A stretch of 64,000 nucleotides of DNA. It comes from Pseudomonas fluorescens. GTDB lineage: Bacteria > Pseudomonadota > Gammaproteobacteria > Pseudomonadales > Pseudomonadaceae. The translations under genes were made by a program, and so were the position numbers. The notes beneath the pieces are model-generated. The model worked only from the letters and a program-made list of their open reading frames with translations. It did no database searches and was not told where the DNA came from. Shown one piece after another: positions 8,528 through 16,987 of this stretch (the first letter of the stretch is position 1; each line of letters opens with the position of its first letter). The stretch lies in NCBI RefSeq assembly GCF_001307155.1, contig NZ_CP012830.1:5144501-5208500 (forward strand), in the 5' to 3' direction.

Positions 8528-8561
8528 GGCCACGGGATAACAGACCGTTTATCTCGTGGCC
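8528..8561 (+). terminator. Hairpin after catA
   Basis: GGCCACGGGATAA / TTTATCTCGTGGCC form a stem of about 13 bp with a short loop, 15 bp after the catA stop. The tail is CTTCCGC rather than a T-run, so strength is uncertain. Confidence 0.55.
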
Positions 8562-8667
8562 TTCCGCTTTGCGGCGGCTCGCATAGAATGGTCAGGCCCG
8601 ATTTTCCGGGGTGCGTGCCCAAGAGCACCCGCACCGCAGCCGATAATCACAACCAGAGTGAGCGGTT

Positions 8668-9624
8668 ATGCAAGCGCATCTATTGAGTGAGCGCAGCAGA
8701 GTGTTTGAGCAGGCCGATCCCTATGCGGTGTCGGGCTACGTCAATCAGCACGTGGGGAACCATTGCATCCGCTTGCCCGGAAGTGGCAGCCCTCAGGCCA
8801 GTCTCAATCACAGCAAATTCGCCAGTCTCGACCTGTGCCGAATCAGCTATGGCGGCAGTGTTCGGGTGACTTCGCCGGCGCTCGAAACCATCTATCACCT
8901 GCAAGTGCTGCTACGCGGAAACTGCCTGTGGCGTGGTCATCGGCAGGAACACTACTTTGCGCCCGGTGAGCTGTTGTTGATCAATCCGGACGATCCGGTG
9001 GACCTGACGTATTCCGACGACTGCGAAAAATTCATCGTGAAAATGCCCGCCAGCCTGCTGGAGTCGGTGTGCCAGGAGCAACGCTGGTTGCACCCGGGGC
9101 AGGGCGTGCGGTTTCTCGAGAACCGCTACCAGCTGGATGAGCTTGAAGGTTTCGTCAATCTGCTGGGCATGGTTTGCCAGGAGGCTGAAGCGACCGAGCG
9201 CATGCCGCGTGTTCAGGAACATTACGCGCAGATTGTCGTGAGCAAGATGCTCAGCCTGATGAAAACCAACGTCAGGCGCCTCGGTCTCGGTTCGCAGTCA
9301 GCGAACTTCGAGTTGATCGCCGACTACATCGAACGCAACCTCAAGCAGGACATTTGCAGCGAAGAACTGGCGCGTCAGGCACAGATGAGCCTGCGTTCGT
9401 TGTATGGCTTGTTCGAGCGCAATGCGGCGACCACCCCGAAAAACTATATCCGGCAGAAGAAGCTCGAGCGGGTCAACGCCTGTCTCAGCGACCCGACCTG
9501 CACAGTACGTAACGTGACCGAACTGGCCATGGATTACGGCTTCCTGCACCTGGGACGATTCTCCGAAAGCTACCGCAAGCAGTTCGGCGAATTGCCGTCG
9601 GACACCCTCAAGCGCCGTCACTGA
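8668..9624 (+). CDS. benR: AraC/XylS-family activator of the benzoate operon
   Basis: 318 residues. A cupin-like effector domain fills the N-terminal ~200 residues (TIYHLQVLLRGNCLWRGHRQEHYFAPGELLLINPDDP), and a double HTH of the AraC class the last ~110 (ADYIERNLKQDICSEELARQAQMSLRSLYGLFE; CTVRNVTELAMDYGFLHLGRFSESYRKQFGELPS). Sequence and position match BenR/XylS, which bind benzoate and activate benA. Two XylS-type boxes lie just upstream of benA, supporting this. It sits between catA and benA in the same direction; a REPIN separates it from benA. Confidence 0.93.
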   Translation: MQAHLLSERSRVFEQADPYAVSGYVNQHVGNHCIRLPGSGSPQASLNHSKFASLDLCRISYGGSVRVTSPALETIYHLQVLLRGNCLWRGHRQEHYFAPGELLLINPDDPVDLTYSDDCEKFIVKMPASLLESVCQEQRWLHPGQGVRFLENRYQLDELEGFVNLLGMVCQEAEATERMPRVQEHYAQIVVSKMLSLMKTNVRRLGLGSQSANFELIADYIERNLKQDICSEELARQAQMSLRSLYGLFERNAATTPKNYIRQKKLERVNACLSDPTCTVRNVTELAMDYGFLHLGRFSESYRKQFGELPSDTLKRRH

Positions 9625-9634
9625 TACATAACCT

Positions 9635-9700
9635 GTAGGAGCAAGGCTTGCCCGCGATGGCGTCCGAGAGATCGCCATCGCGGGCAAGCCTTGCTCCTAC
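9635..9700. repeat. REP hairpin in the benR-benA gap
   Basis: Perfect inverted arms built on the sequence GTAGGAGCAAGGCTTGCCCG with the inner CGATGGCG/CGCCATCG pairing, separated by only about 10 bases. It begins 11 bp after the benR stop and may serve as its transcript end, insulating benR from benABCD. Confidence 0.85.
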
Positions 9701-9743
9701 GAAAAGCGCTCCGTACTCGGCCTGAACTGTTGATCGTTTCCTT

Positions 9744-9779
9744 TGCACAAAACGGATAAAGGTCTGCACCCAGCGGATA
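9744..9779 (+). promoter_or_regulatory. Two BenR/XylS operator boxes upstream of benA
   Basis: Two direct repeats fit the XylS/BenR consensus TGCA-N6-GGNTA exactly: TGCA-CAAAAC-GGATA at 9744-9758 and TGCA-CCCAGC-GGATA at 9765-9779. Their spacing is 21 bp start to start (two helical turns), as in the Pm promoter. Downstream, GGCCTAGCAT near 9798-9807 is a plausible -10 region. Box match is seen; binding is inferred. Confidence 0.88.
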
Positions 9780-9842
9780 TTGCCCAGTAGTCGCCCGGCC
9801 TAGCATGAGCCTGCCTGAATAAAAACAATGGAGGCGGCGGCC

Positions 9843-11207
9843 ATGTCCCTGCGACCCGAATACCTTCACTCCCTGCTTGAAGAAGACAAAGACCAGGGCA
9901 TCTACCGCTGCAAGCGGGAGATGTTTACCGACCCACGCTTGTTCGATCTCGAGATGCAGCACATCTTCGAAGGCAACTGGCTGTACCTCGCCCACGAGAG
10001 CCAGATTCCGAACAAGAATGATTTCTACACCACCACCATGGGCCGGCAGTCGATCTTCATTGCGCGCAACAAGGACGGCGAGCTCAACGCGTTCATCAAC
10101 GCCTGCAGCCACCGTGGCGCGATGCTCTGCCGACACAAGACCGGCAACAAGTCTTCCTACACCTGCCCGTTTCACGGCTGGACCTTCAACAACTCCGGCA
10201 AGCTGCTCAAGGTCAAGGACCCGGCGGCGGCCGGCTACCCGGCGAGCTTCAACTGCGAAGGCTCCCACGACCTGACCAAAGTCGCGCGCTTCGAATCCTA
10301 TCGTGGCTTCCTGTTCGGCAGCCTCAAGGCCGATGTGGTGCCGCTGGTCGAGCACCTGGGCGAGTCGGCGAAGATCATCGACATGATCGTCGATCAGTCC
10401 GCCGATGGCCTTGAAGTACTGCGTGGATCATCCAGCTATATCTACGAAGGCAACTGGAAACTCACTGCCGAGAACGGTGCCGACGGCTATCACGTCAGTT
10501 CCGTGCACTGGAACTATGCCGCCACCCAGAACCAGCGCAAGCAGCGCGAATGCGGTGACGAGAACCCGACCATGAGCGCCGGCACCTGGGCCAAGCAAGG
10601 CGGTGGTTTCTACTCCTTCGACAAGGGCCACATGCTGCTTTGGACCCGTTGGTCGAACCCGGAAGACCGGCCACTGTACGAGCGCCGTGACGAACTGGCC
10701 AAGGACTTTGGCCAGGCCCGCGCCGACTGGATGATCGAGAACTCGCGCAACCTCTGCCTGTACCCCAACGTGTACCTGATGGATCAGTTCAGTTCACAGA
10801 TCCGCATCGCCCGGCCGATCTCGGTCAACCGCACCGAAATCACCATTTATTGCATCGCTCCCAAAGGCGAAAGCGACAGCGCGCGTTCAAGCCGGATTCG
10901 TCAGTACGAAGACTTTTTCAACGTCAGCGGCATGGCCACTCCGGACGACCTCGAAGAGTTCCGCTCCTGCCAGACCGGCTACCAGGGCAGCGTCACCACC
11001 TGGAACGACATGTCCCGTGGCGCCGAGCACTGGGTTGAAGGTGCCGATGAGGCGGCCAAGGAGATCGACCTGCACCCGTTGCTCAGCGGTGTGCGCACCG
11101 AAGACGAAGGCCTGTTTGTGCTGCAACACAAGTACTGGCAGGAAACCATGCTCAAGGCCTTGAGCGAAGAACAGTCGGAATTGATCAAGGTGGAGGCGCT
11201 GTCATGA
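9843..11207 (+). CDS. benA: Benzoate 1,2-dioxygenase, large (alpha) subunit
   Basis: Ring-hydroxylating oxygenase subunit that dihydroxylates benzoate to the cis-diol carboxylate. 454 residues. The Rieske [2Fe-2S] site is C88-x-H90 with C108-x2-H111 (ACSHRGAM; TCPFHGW). The mononuclear iron site lies in ENGADGYHVSSVHWNY. The start at 9843 is favoured because GGAGGCGGCGGCC precedes it at good spacing and MSLRPEYLHSLL matches the family; an ATG 15 bp upstream overlaps that ribosome site. It overlaps benB by 4 bp. Confidence 0.96.
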   Translation: MSLRPEYLHSLLEEDKDQGIYRCKREMFTDPRLFDLEMQHIFEGNWLYLAHESQIPNKNDFYTTTMGRQSIFIARNKDGELNAFINACSHRGAMLCRHKTGNKSSYTCPFHGWTFNNSGKLLKVKDPAAAGYPASFNCEGSHDLTKVARFESYRGFLFGSLKADVVPLVEHLGESAKIIDMIVDQSADGLEVLRGSSSYIYEGNWKLTAENGADGYHVSSVHWNYAATQNQRKQRECGDENPTMSAGTWAKQGGGFYSFDKGHMLLWTRWSNPEDRPLYERRDELAKDFGQARADWMIENSRNLCLYPNVYLMDQFSSQIRIARPISVNRTEITIYCIAPKGESDSARSSRIRQYEDFFNVSGMATPDDLEEFRSCQTGYQGSVTTWNDMSRGAEHWVEGADEAAKEIDLHPLLSGVRTEDEGLFVLQHKYWQETMLKALSEEQSELIKVEALS

Positions 11208-11692
11208 GCATCACTTACGACGCCGTGCGCGATTTTCTCTACCGCGAAGCGCGCTACCTCGATGACAAAGAGTGGGACAACTGGCTGGAACTGTATGCCG
11301 CCGATGCGTCCTTCTGGATGCCGTCCTGGGACGACAACGACGAGTTGACCGAGGACCCGCAACGGGAAATCTCGCTGATCTGGTACGGCAACCGCACGGG
11401 CCTGGAAGACCGCATCTTCCGGATCAAGACCGAGCGTTCCAGTGCCAGCGTGCCGGACACTCGGACCTCGCACAACATCAGCAACATCGAGCTGCTCGAA
11501 CAGGCCGACGGGCTGTGCAAGGTGCGCTTCAACTGGCACACCCTGAGCTTTCGCTACAAGACCGTCGACAGCTATTTCGGCAGCAGCTTCTACACCCTCG
11601 ACGTGCGCGGCGACAGCCCGCTGATCAAGGCCAAGAAAGTGATCCTGAAGAACGATTACGTTCGTCAGGTCATCGATGTCTACCACCTGTGA
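11204..11692 (+). CDS. benB: Benzoate 1,2-dioxygenase, small (beta) subunit
   Basis: Structural beta subunit of the alpha3-beta3 oxygenase. 162 residues with the SnoaL/NTF2-like fold typical of ring-hydroxylating dioxygenase small subunits: FLYREARYLDDKEWDNWLELYAAD, FWMPSWDDNDELTEDPQREISLIWY and SRTSHNI-like TRTSHNISNIE. Its ATG overlaps the benA stop (ATGA), so the two are likely translationally coupled. Confidence 0.96.
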   Translation: MSITYDAVRDFLYREARYLDDKEWDNWLELYAADASFWMPSWDDNDELTEDPQREISLIWYGNRTGLEDRIFRIKTERSSASVPDTRTSHNISNIELLEQADGLCKVRFNWHTLSFRYKTVDSYFGSSFYTLDVRGDSPLIKAKKVILKNDYVRQVIDVYHL

Positions 11693-11702
11693 GGCAGCCG
11701 TC

Positions 11703-12716
11703 ATGACTCATTCCATCGCACTCAATTTTGAAGACGGTGTCACCCGTTTCGTTGACGCCAATCCCGGCGAAACCGTAGCCGACGCCGCATATCGCCAGGG
11801 CATCAACATCCCTCTGGATTGCCGCGACGGCGCCTGCGGCACCTGCAAATGCTTTGCCGAGGCTGGGCGTTACGATCTGGGCGAGGAATACATCGAAGAC
11901 GCCCTGAGCAGCGACGAGGCCGAAAAAGGCTTTGTGCTGACCTGCCAGATGCGCGCTCTCAGCGACTGCGTGGTGCGCGTGCCGGTGTCATCGGACGTCT
12001 GCCGCACGCAAAAGGCCCACTACAGCGCGGCCATCAGCCAGGTGCGTCAGCTGTCCGACAGCACGATTGCGCTGTCGATCAAGGGTGAAGCCCTGAGCAA
12101 ACTGGCGTTCCTGCCGGGGCAATACGTCAACCTGGGCATTCCCGGCAGTGAGCAGACTCGTGCCTATTCGTTCAGCTCGTTGCAACGTGACGGTGAAGTC
12201 AGCTTCCTGATCCGCAATGTGCCCGGCGGGTTGATGAGCAGCTTCCTCACCGGTATCGCCAAGGCCGGTGACAGCATGAGCCTGGCCGGGCCGTTGGGCA
12301 GCTTTTACCTGCGCGACATTCAGCGTCCGTTGTTGTTGCTGGCCGGCGGCACGGGGCTGGCGCCGTTCACCGCCATGCTGGAGAAAATTGCCGAGCAGGG
12401 CAGTGAGTATCCGTTGCACTTGATCTACGGCGTGACCAACGACTTTGACCTGGTGGAACTGGACCGGCTGCAAGCCTTGGCCGCACGGATCCCGAACTTC
12501 AGTTTCAGCGCCTGCGTGGCCAACCCGCAAAGCGCGCACCCGCTCAAGGGTTATGTGACCCAGCACATCGAGCCCAAACACTTGAACGACGGTGATGTCG
12601 ACGTCTACCTCTGCGGCCCGCCGCCGATGGTTGAGGCCGTGAGCCAGTTCATCCGGGAGCAGGGTGTTTCACCGAAAAATTTCTACTACGAAAAATTCGC
12701 GGCCAGTGCTGCGTAA
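11703..12716 (+). CDS. benC: Benzoate 1,2-dioxygenase, ferredoxin-NADH reductase component
   Basis: Passes electrons from NADH through FAD and a plant-type [2Fe-2S] cluster to the Rieske oxygenase. 337 residues. Cluster ligands C40, C45, C48 (CRDGACGTCKC) and C81 (LTCQM); FAD-binding RAYSFSS near the middle; NAD-binding LLLAGGTGLAPFTAML and the C-terminal YLCGPPPMVEAV. ATG at 11703 chosen because it follows the benB stop by 10 bp and directly starts the ferredoxin domain. Confidence 0.96.
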   Translation: MTHSIALNFEDGVTRFVDANPGETVADAAYRQGINIPLDCRDGACGTCKCFAEAGRYDLGEEYIEDALSSDEAEKGFVLTCQMRALSDCVVRVPVSSDVCRTQKAHYSAAISQVRQLSDSTIALSIKGEALSKLAFLPGQYVNLGIPGSEQTRAYSFSSLQRDGEVSFLIRNVPGGLMSSFLTGIAKAGDSMSLAGPLGSFYLRDIQRPLLLLAGGTGLAPFTAMLEKIAEQGSEYPLHLIYGVTNDFDLVELDRLQALAARIPNFSFSACVANPQSAHPLKGYVTQHIEPKHLNDGDVDVYLCGPPPMVEAVSQFIREQGVSPKNFYYEKFAASAA

Positions 12717-12731
12717 GCGCGGGAGGGTTTG

Positions 12732-13505
12732 ATGAACAGATATCATGAAAAAGTCGCGCTGATTACCGGCGCGGCCCAAGGGATTGGCCGCCGCGTCGCC
12801 GAGCGTATGGCCGCCGAAGGTGCGCGGCTGATTCTGGTCGACCGTTCCGAACTGGTGTTTGAGCTGCAAGAGCAGCTGGGTCAAACCAGTGAAGTGCTGA
12901 TCCTCACCGCCGACCTCGAACAGTACGCCGAGTGCCATCGCGTGATGACGGCGGCCATCGAGCGTTTCGGCCGTCTGGATATATTGGTCAACAATGTCGG
13001 CGGGACCATCTGGGCCAAGCCTTTCGAGCATTACGAAGAGCATCAGATCGAAGCGGAAGTCCGCCGTTCGCTGTTTCCGACACTGTGGTGCTGCCATGCC
13101 GCATTGCCGTTCATGCTGGAGCAGGGCAGCGGCGCCATCGTCAACGTGTCATCGGTTGCCACGCGCGGGGTCAATCGTGTGCCTTACGGCGCAGCCAAGG
13201 GCGGGGTCAATGCGCTCACCGCGTGCCTGGCGTTTGAAACCGCCGAGCGGGGCGTGCGGGTCAATGCCACCGCGCCGGGCGGCACCGAAGCGCCACCACG
13301 GCGGATTCCGCGCAACAGTGCCGAGCAGAGCCCGCAGGAGAAGGTCTGGTATCAGCAGATTGTCGATCAAACCGTCGACAGCAGCCTGATGAAACGCTAC
13401 GGCACGATTGACGAGCAAGTCGGGGCGATCCTGTTTCTGGCCTCTGACGACGCGGCTTACATCACCGGGCTGGTGATGCCGGTTGGCGGCGGTGATCAGG
13501 GCTGA
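12732..13505 (+). CDS. benD: 1,6-dihydroxycyclohexa-2,4-diene-1-carboxylate dehydrogenase
   Basis: Short-chain dehydrogenase that oxidises and decarboxylates the benzoate cis-diol to catechol, linking benABC to catA. 257 residues. Cofactor motif TGAAQGIG (residues 12-19), NNVGG, catalytic S140/S141, Y152 and K156 (YGAAKGG). The start is ATG 12732, 15 bp after the benC stop with GGGAGGGTTTG ahead. Last gene of the operon; no benK, benE or benF transporter or porin gene follows. Confidence 0.95.
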   Translation: MNRYHEKVALITGAAQGIGRRVAERMAAEGARLILVDRSELVFELQEQLGQTSEVLILTADLEQYAECHRVMTAAIERFGRLDILVNNVGGTIWAKPFEHYEEHQIEAEVRRSLFPTLWCCHAALPFMLEQGSGAIVNVSSVATRGVNRVPYGAAKGGVNALTACLAFETAERGVRVNATAPGGTEAPPRRIPRNSAEQSPQEKVWYQQIVDQTVDSSLMKRYGTIDEQVGAILFLASDDAAYITGLVMPVGGGDQG

Positions 13506-13521
13506 GCCGCGCAGGTTTCGA

Positions 13522-13556
13522 GCCGATACCCGACGGGACAACTGCCGGGTATCGGC
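13522..13556 (+). terminator. Hairpin after benD
   Basis: GCCGATACCCG and CGGGTATCGGC are perfect inverted arms 17 bp after the benD stop. No clear T-run follows; a likely transcript end separating benABCD from dnaQ. Confidence 0.6.
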
Positions 13557-13624
13557 GGCACTTTCAAGCTCTGTGTTAACATCGCCGCCTTATGCAAAAC
13601 GGCACGAAGAGGGGTTGAAAGAAG

Positions 13625-14383
13625 ATGGCTCAGAGGATGGTGGTGCTCGACACCGAAACCACCGGTATGCCGGTGACCGACGGCCACCGGATTATCGAGA
13701 TCGGTTGCGTCGAGTTGATCGGTCGACGCCTGACGGGCCGGCATTTCCACGTTTATTTGCAACCAGACCGGGAAAGTGACGAGGGCGCGATTGGCGTCCA
13801 CGGCATCACCAACGAGTTTCTGGTAGGCAAGCCGCGTTTTGCTGAAGTGGCCGATGAGTTCTTCGAGTTCATCAAGGGCGCGCAACTGATCATCCATAAC
13901 GCGGCGTTCGACGTTGGCTTCATCAACAACGAATTCGCGCTGATGGGCCAGCAGGATCGGGCGGATATCACCCAGCATTGCTCGATCCTCGATACCCTGA
14001 TGATGGCGCGTGAGCGTCACCCGGGGCAGCGCAACAGCCTCGATGCCTTGTGCAAACGCTATGGCGTCGACAACTCCGGCCGTGAGCTGCACGGCGCCTT
14101 GCTCGACTCCGAGATTCTTGCTGACGTTTACCTGACCATGACCGGCGGCCAGACCAGTCTGTCGCTGGCCGGTAACGCGACTGACGGCAACGGTTCGGGC
14201 GAAGGCTCGGGCAATCAGGCGAGCGAGATCCGTCGTCTACCAGCGGATCGCACGCCGGCACGGATTATCCGCGCCAGTGAAGCGGAGCTGGCCGAGCACG
14301 CCTCGCGCCTTGAAGTGATCGCCAAGTCTGCCGGTGCCCCGGCGCTCTGGACCCAACTGGCCGAGGCTGAGGCACAAGCATAA
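13625..14383 (+). CDS. dnaQ: DNA polymerase III epsilon subunit (3'-5' proofreading exonuclease)
   Basis: Proofreading subunit of the replicative polymerase core. 252 residues. DEDDh exonuclease: Exo I DTETTG (D9, E11), Exo II IIHNAAFDVGFIN, Exo III HGALLDSEILADVY. The C-terminal tail (about 180-252) after a Gly/Ser-rich linker is the region that binds the alpha subunit. In other pseudomonads dnaQ adjoins rnhA; here it lies just downstream of benD instead. ldcA follows after a REPIN-containing gap. Confidence 0.97.
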   Translation: MAQRMVVLDTETTGMPVTDGHRIIEIGCVELIGRRLTGRHFHVYLQPDRESDEGAIGVHGITNEFLVGKPRFAEVADEFFEFIKGAQLIIHNAAFDVGFINNEFALMGQQDRADITQHCSILDTLMMARERHPGQRNSLDALCKRYGVDNSGRELHGALLDSEILADVYLTMTGGQTSLSLAGNATDGNGSGEGSGNQASEIRRLPADRTPARIIRASEAELAEHASRLEVIAKSAGAPALWTQLAEAEAQA

Positions 14384-14410
14384 CCACCAAGCGTGAATGG
14401 GTCTGCCTCC

Positions 14411-14605
14411 TGTGGCGAGGGAGCTTGCTCCCGCTGGGTCGCGAAGCGACCCTAAAATCAGGCACCGCGAGTACCCAGATGGAATGCGATTGCCGGATTA
14501 CGACCGCTTCGCGGCCGAGCGGGAGCAAGCTCCCTCGCCACAAGGTATGTGCTCGGCGAGTTTTTCCTTAACTGACGGGCGTCAGGGCAAGTCCCCTCGC
14601 CACAG
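14411..14605. repeat. REPIN plus an extra half REP in the dnaQ-ldcA gap
   Basis: Inverted arms at 14411-14435 and 14518-14542 carry the GTGGCGAGGGAGCTTGCTCC core, the same family as the element at 798-946. The loop holds paired GGTCGCGAAGCGACC-like and CGCTTCGCGG tracts. A third, degenerate half copy (GGGCAAGTCCCCTCGCCACAG) sits at 14585-14605. The 334-bp gap 14384-14717 holds no gene. Confidence 0.85.
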
Positions 14606-14717
14606 TATCGGATGGGGCGTGACCTGTTTTGGGGCATCCGCTCGCCACACGGGCCGCAACCCTCTACCCTGAGTGTATTGGCAGACTACGGTCTGCTGCC
14701 TCAGGACGCCGAGCCCC

Positions 14718-16973
14718 ATGTATAAAGACTTGAAGTTCCCGGTCCTAATTGTTCACCGCGACATCAAGGCCGATACGGTCGCCGGTGATCGCGTGCGCGG
14801 CATCGCCACGGAGCTTTCACAGGAAGGTTTCAGCGTCCTTTCGGCGGTGGATTACACCGAAGGCCGACTGGTCGCTTCGACTCACCACGGCCTCGCGTGC
14901 ATGTTGATTGCCGCCGAAGGCGCCGGGGAAAACATCCACCTTTTACAGAACATGGCCGAATTGATTCGTGTGGCCCGCGCCCGTGCGCCGAATTTGCCGA
15001 TCTTCGCCCTGGGCGAGCAAGTCACCCTGGAAAACGCCCCGGCCGATGCCATGAGCGAACTGAACCAGTTGCGCGGCATCCTTTATTTGTTCGAAGACAC
15101 CGTGCCGTTTCTGGCGCGCCAGGTCGCCCGGGCGGCGCGCAGCTACCTCGATGGCTTGCTGCCACCGTTTTTCAAGGCCTTGGTGCAACACACCGCCGAC
15201 TCCAACTACTCCTGGCACACCCCAGGGCATGGTGGGGGTGTGGCTTATCACAAAAGCCCGGTAGGGCAGGCGTTCCACCAGTTTTTTGGGGAAAATACCC
15301 TGCGTTCGGACCTGTCGGTCTCGGTGCCGGAACTCGGCTCGTTGCTCGACCACACCGGGCCATTGGCGGAAGCCGAGGCCCGTGCCGCACGTAATTTTGG
15401 CGCCGATCACACGTTTTTCGTGATCAATGGCACCTCGACGGCCAACAAGATTGTCTGGCAAGCCATGGTCGCGCGTGACGACCTGGTGCTGGTGGACCGC
15501 AACTGCCACAAATCGGTGTTGCACTCGATCATCATGACCGGGGCGATCCCTTTGTACCTGTGTCCGGAGCGCAATGAACTGGGGATCATCGGGCCGATTC
15601 CACTGAGCGAATTCAGCCGTGAATCGATCCAGGCCAAGATCGATGCGAGCCCGTTGACCAAGGGCCGAACGCCCAAGGTCAAGCTGGCGGTGGTGACCAA
15701 CTCGACGTACGACGGCCTCTGTTACAACGCCGAGCTGATCAAGCAAACATTGGGCAACAGCGTCGAAGTCTTGCACTTCGACGAAGCCTGGTACGCCTAT
15801 GCGGCGTTTCACGAGTTCTTTGCCGGGCGTTATGGCATGGGCACTTCGCGCACTGACGACAGCCCGCTGGTGTTCACCACCCATTCCACCCACAAACTGC
15901 TGGCGGCCTTCAGCCAGGCGTCGATGATCCACGTGCAGGATGGCGGCGCTCGGCAACTGGACCGCGACCGTTTCAATGAAGCGTTCATGATGCACATCTC
16001 CACCTCGCCGCAATACAGCATCATCGCCTCGCTGGACGTGGCGTCGGCGATGATGGAAGGCCCGGCCGGCCGTTCGCTGTTGCAGGAAATGTTCGATGAA
16101 GCCCTGAGTTTTCGCCGGGCACTGGCTAACCTGCGCCAGCACATCGCCACCGACGACTGGTGGTTCTCGATCTGGCAGCCACCGCTGGTGGAGGGTATAG
16201 ACAAGGTCACCACCTCCGACTGGCTGTTGCAGCCCGAAGCCGACTGGCACGGCTTTGGCGACATTGCCGAAGATTACGTGCTGCTGGACCCGATCAAAGT
16301 GACGCTGGTGATGCCCGGCCTGACGGCCGGCGGCGCGCTGAGCGAGCGGGGGATTCCGGCGGCAGTGGTCAGCAAGTTCCTCTGGGAGCGCGGGCTGGTG
16401 GTTGAAAAAACCGGTCTGTATTCATTCCTGGTGCTGTTTTCCATGGGCATTACCAAGGGTAAATGGAGCACCTTGCTCACCGAGTTGCTCGAATTCAAAC
16501 GCAGCTACGACGCCAACGTCAGCCTGGCGACGTGCCTGCCGTGTGTCGCGCAACGAGACGTGGCGCGTTACCAGGGCATGGGGCTGCGCGACCTGTGTGA
16601 TCAATTGCACGCCTGCTACCGCAGCAATGCCACCGCCAAGCACCTTAAACGGATGTACACGGTACTCCCGGAAATCGCGATGAAACCGGCCGACGCCTAC
16701 GATCAATTGGTCCGTGGCGAGGTCGAGGCGGTGTCAATCGACAATTTGCAGGGGCGAATCGCTGCGGTAATGCTGGTGCCATATCCGCCGGGGATTCCGC
16801 TGATCATGCCCGGCGAACGTTTTACCGAGTCGACGCGCTCGATCATCGATTACCTGGCGTTTGCCCGCACATTCAACAGCAGCTTCCCGGGCTTTGTCGC
16901 CGATGTGCACGGCCTGCAGCATGAAGACGAGGGCAATGGGCGGTGTTACACCGTCGATTGCATAAAAATTTGA
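14718..16973 (+). CDS. ldcA: Lysine decarboxylase (Orn/Lys/Arg decarboxylase class I, PLP)
   Basis: 751 residues, the length of Pseudomonas LdcA, which decarboxylates lysine to cadaverine. The N-terminal wing/CheY-like domain (1-130: VLIVHRDIKADTV) precedes the PLP core: SNYSWHTPGHGGG, FVINGTSTANKIV, HFDEAWYAYAAFH and the Schiff-base lysine K393 in THSTHKLLAAFSQ. The C-terminal domain ends in DGENRCY-type DEGNGRCYTVD. Placement right after dnaQ matches the P. aeruginosa order. Substrate lysine rather than arginine is inferred from this synteny and length. Start: ATG in front of YKDLKFPVLIV. A GNAT gene follows 14 bp after its stop. Confidence 0.85.
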   Translation: MYKDLKFPVLIVHRDIKADTVAGDRVRGIATELSQEGFSVLSAVDYTEGRLVASTHHGLACMLIAAEGAGENIHLLQNMAELIRVARARAPNLPIFALGEQVTLENAPADAMSELNQLRGILYLFEDTVPFLARQVARAARSYLDGLLPPFFKALVQHTADSNYSWHTPGHGGGVAYHKSPVGQAFHQFFGENTLRSDLSVSVPELGSLLDHTGPLAEAEARAARNFGADHTFFVINGTSTANKIVWQAMVARDDLVLVDRNCHKSVLHSIIMTGAIPLYLCPERNELGIIGPIPLSEFSRESIQAKIDASPLTKGRTPKVKLAVVTNSTYDGLCYNAELIKQTLGNSVEVLHFDEAWYAYAAFHEFFAGRYGMGTSRTDDSPLVFTTHSTHKLLAAFSQASMIHVQDGGARQLDRDRFNEAFMMHISTSPQYSIIASLDVASAMMEGPAGRSLLQEMFDEALSFRRALANLRQHIATDDWWFSIWQPPLVEGIDKVTTSDWLLQPEADWHGFGDIAEDYVLLDPIKVTLVMPGLTAGGALSERGIPAAVVSKFLWERGLVVEKTGLYSFLVLFSMGITKGKWSTLLTELLEFKRSYDANVSLATCLPCVAQRDVARYQGMGLRDLCDQLHACYRSNATAKHLKRMYTVLPEIAMKPADAYDQLVRGEVEAVSIDNLQGRIAAVMLVPYPPGIPLIMPGERFTESTRSIIDYLAFARTFNSSFPGFVADVHGLQHEDEGNGRCYTVDCIKI

Positions 16974-16987
16974 GGACTTTTCCGAGT

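Noticed and set aside
14943..16250. 435-codon minus-strand frame opposite ldcA
   Set aside because: No motif; explained by high GC third positions of ldcA.
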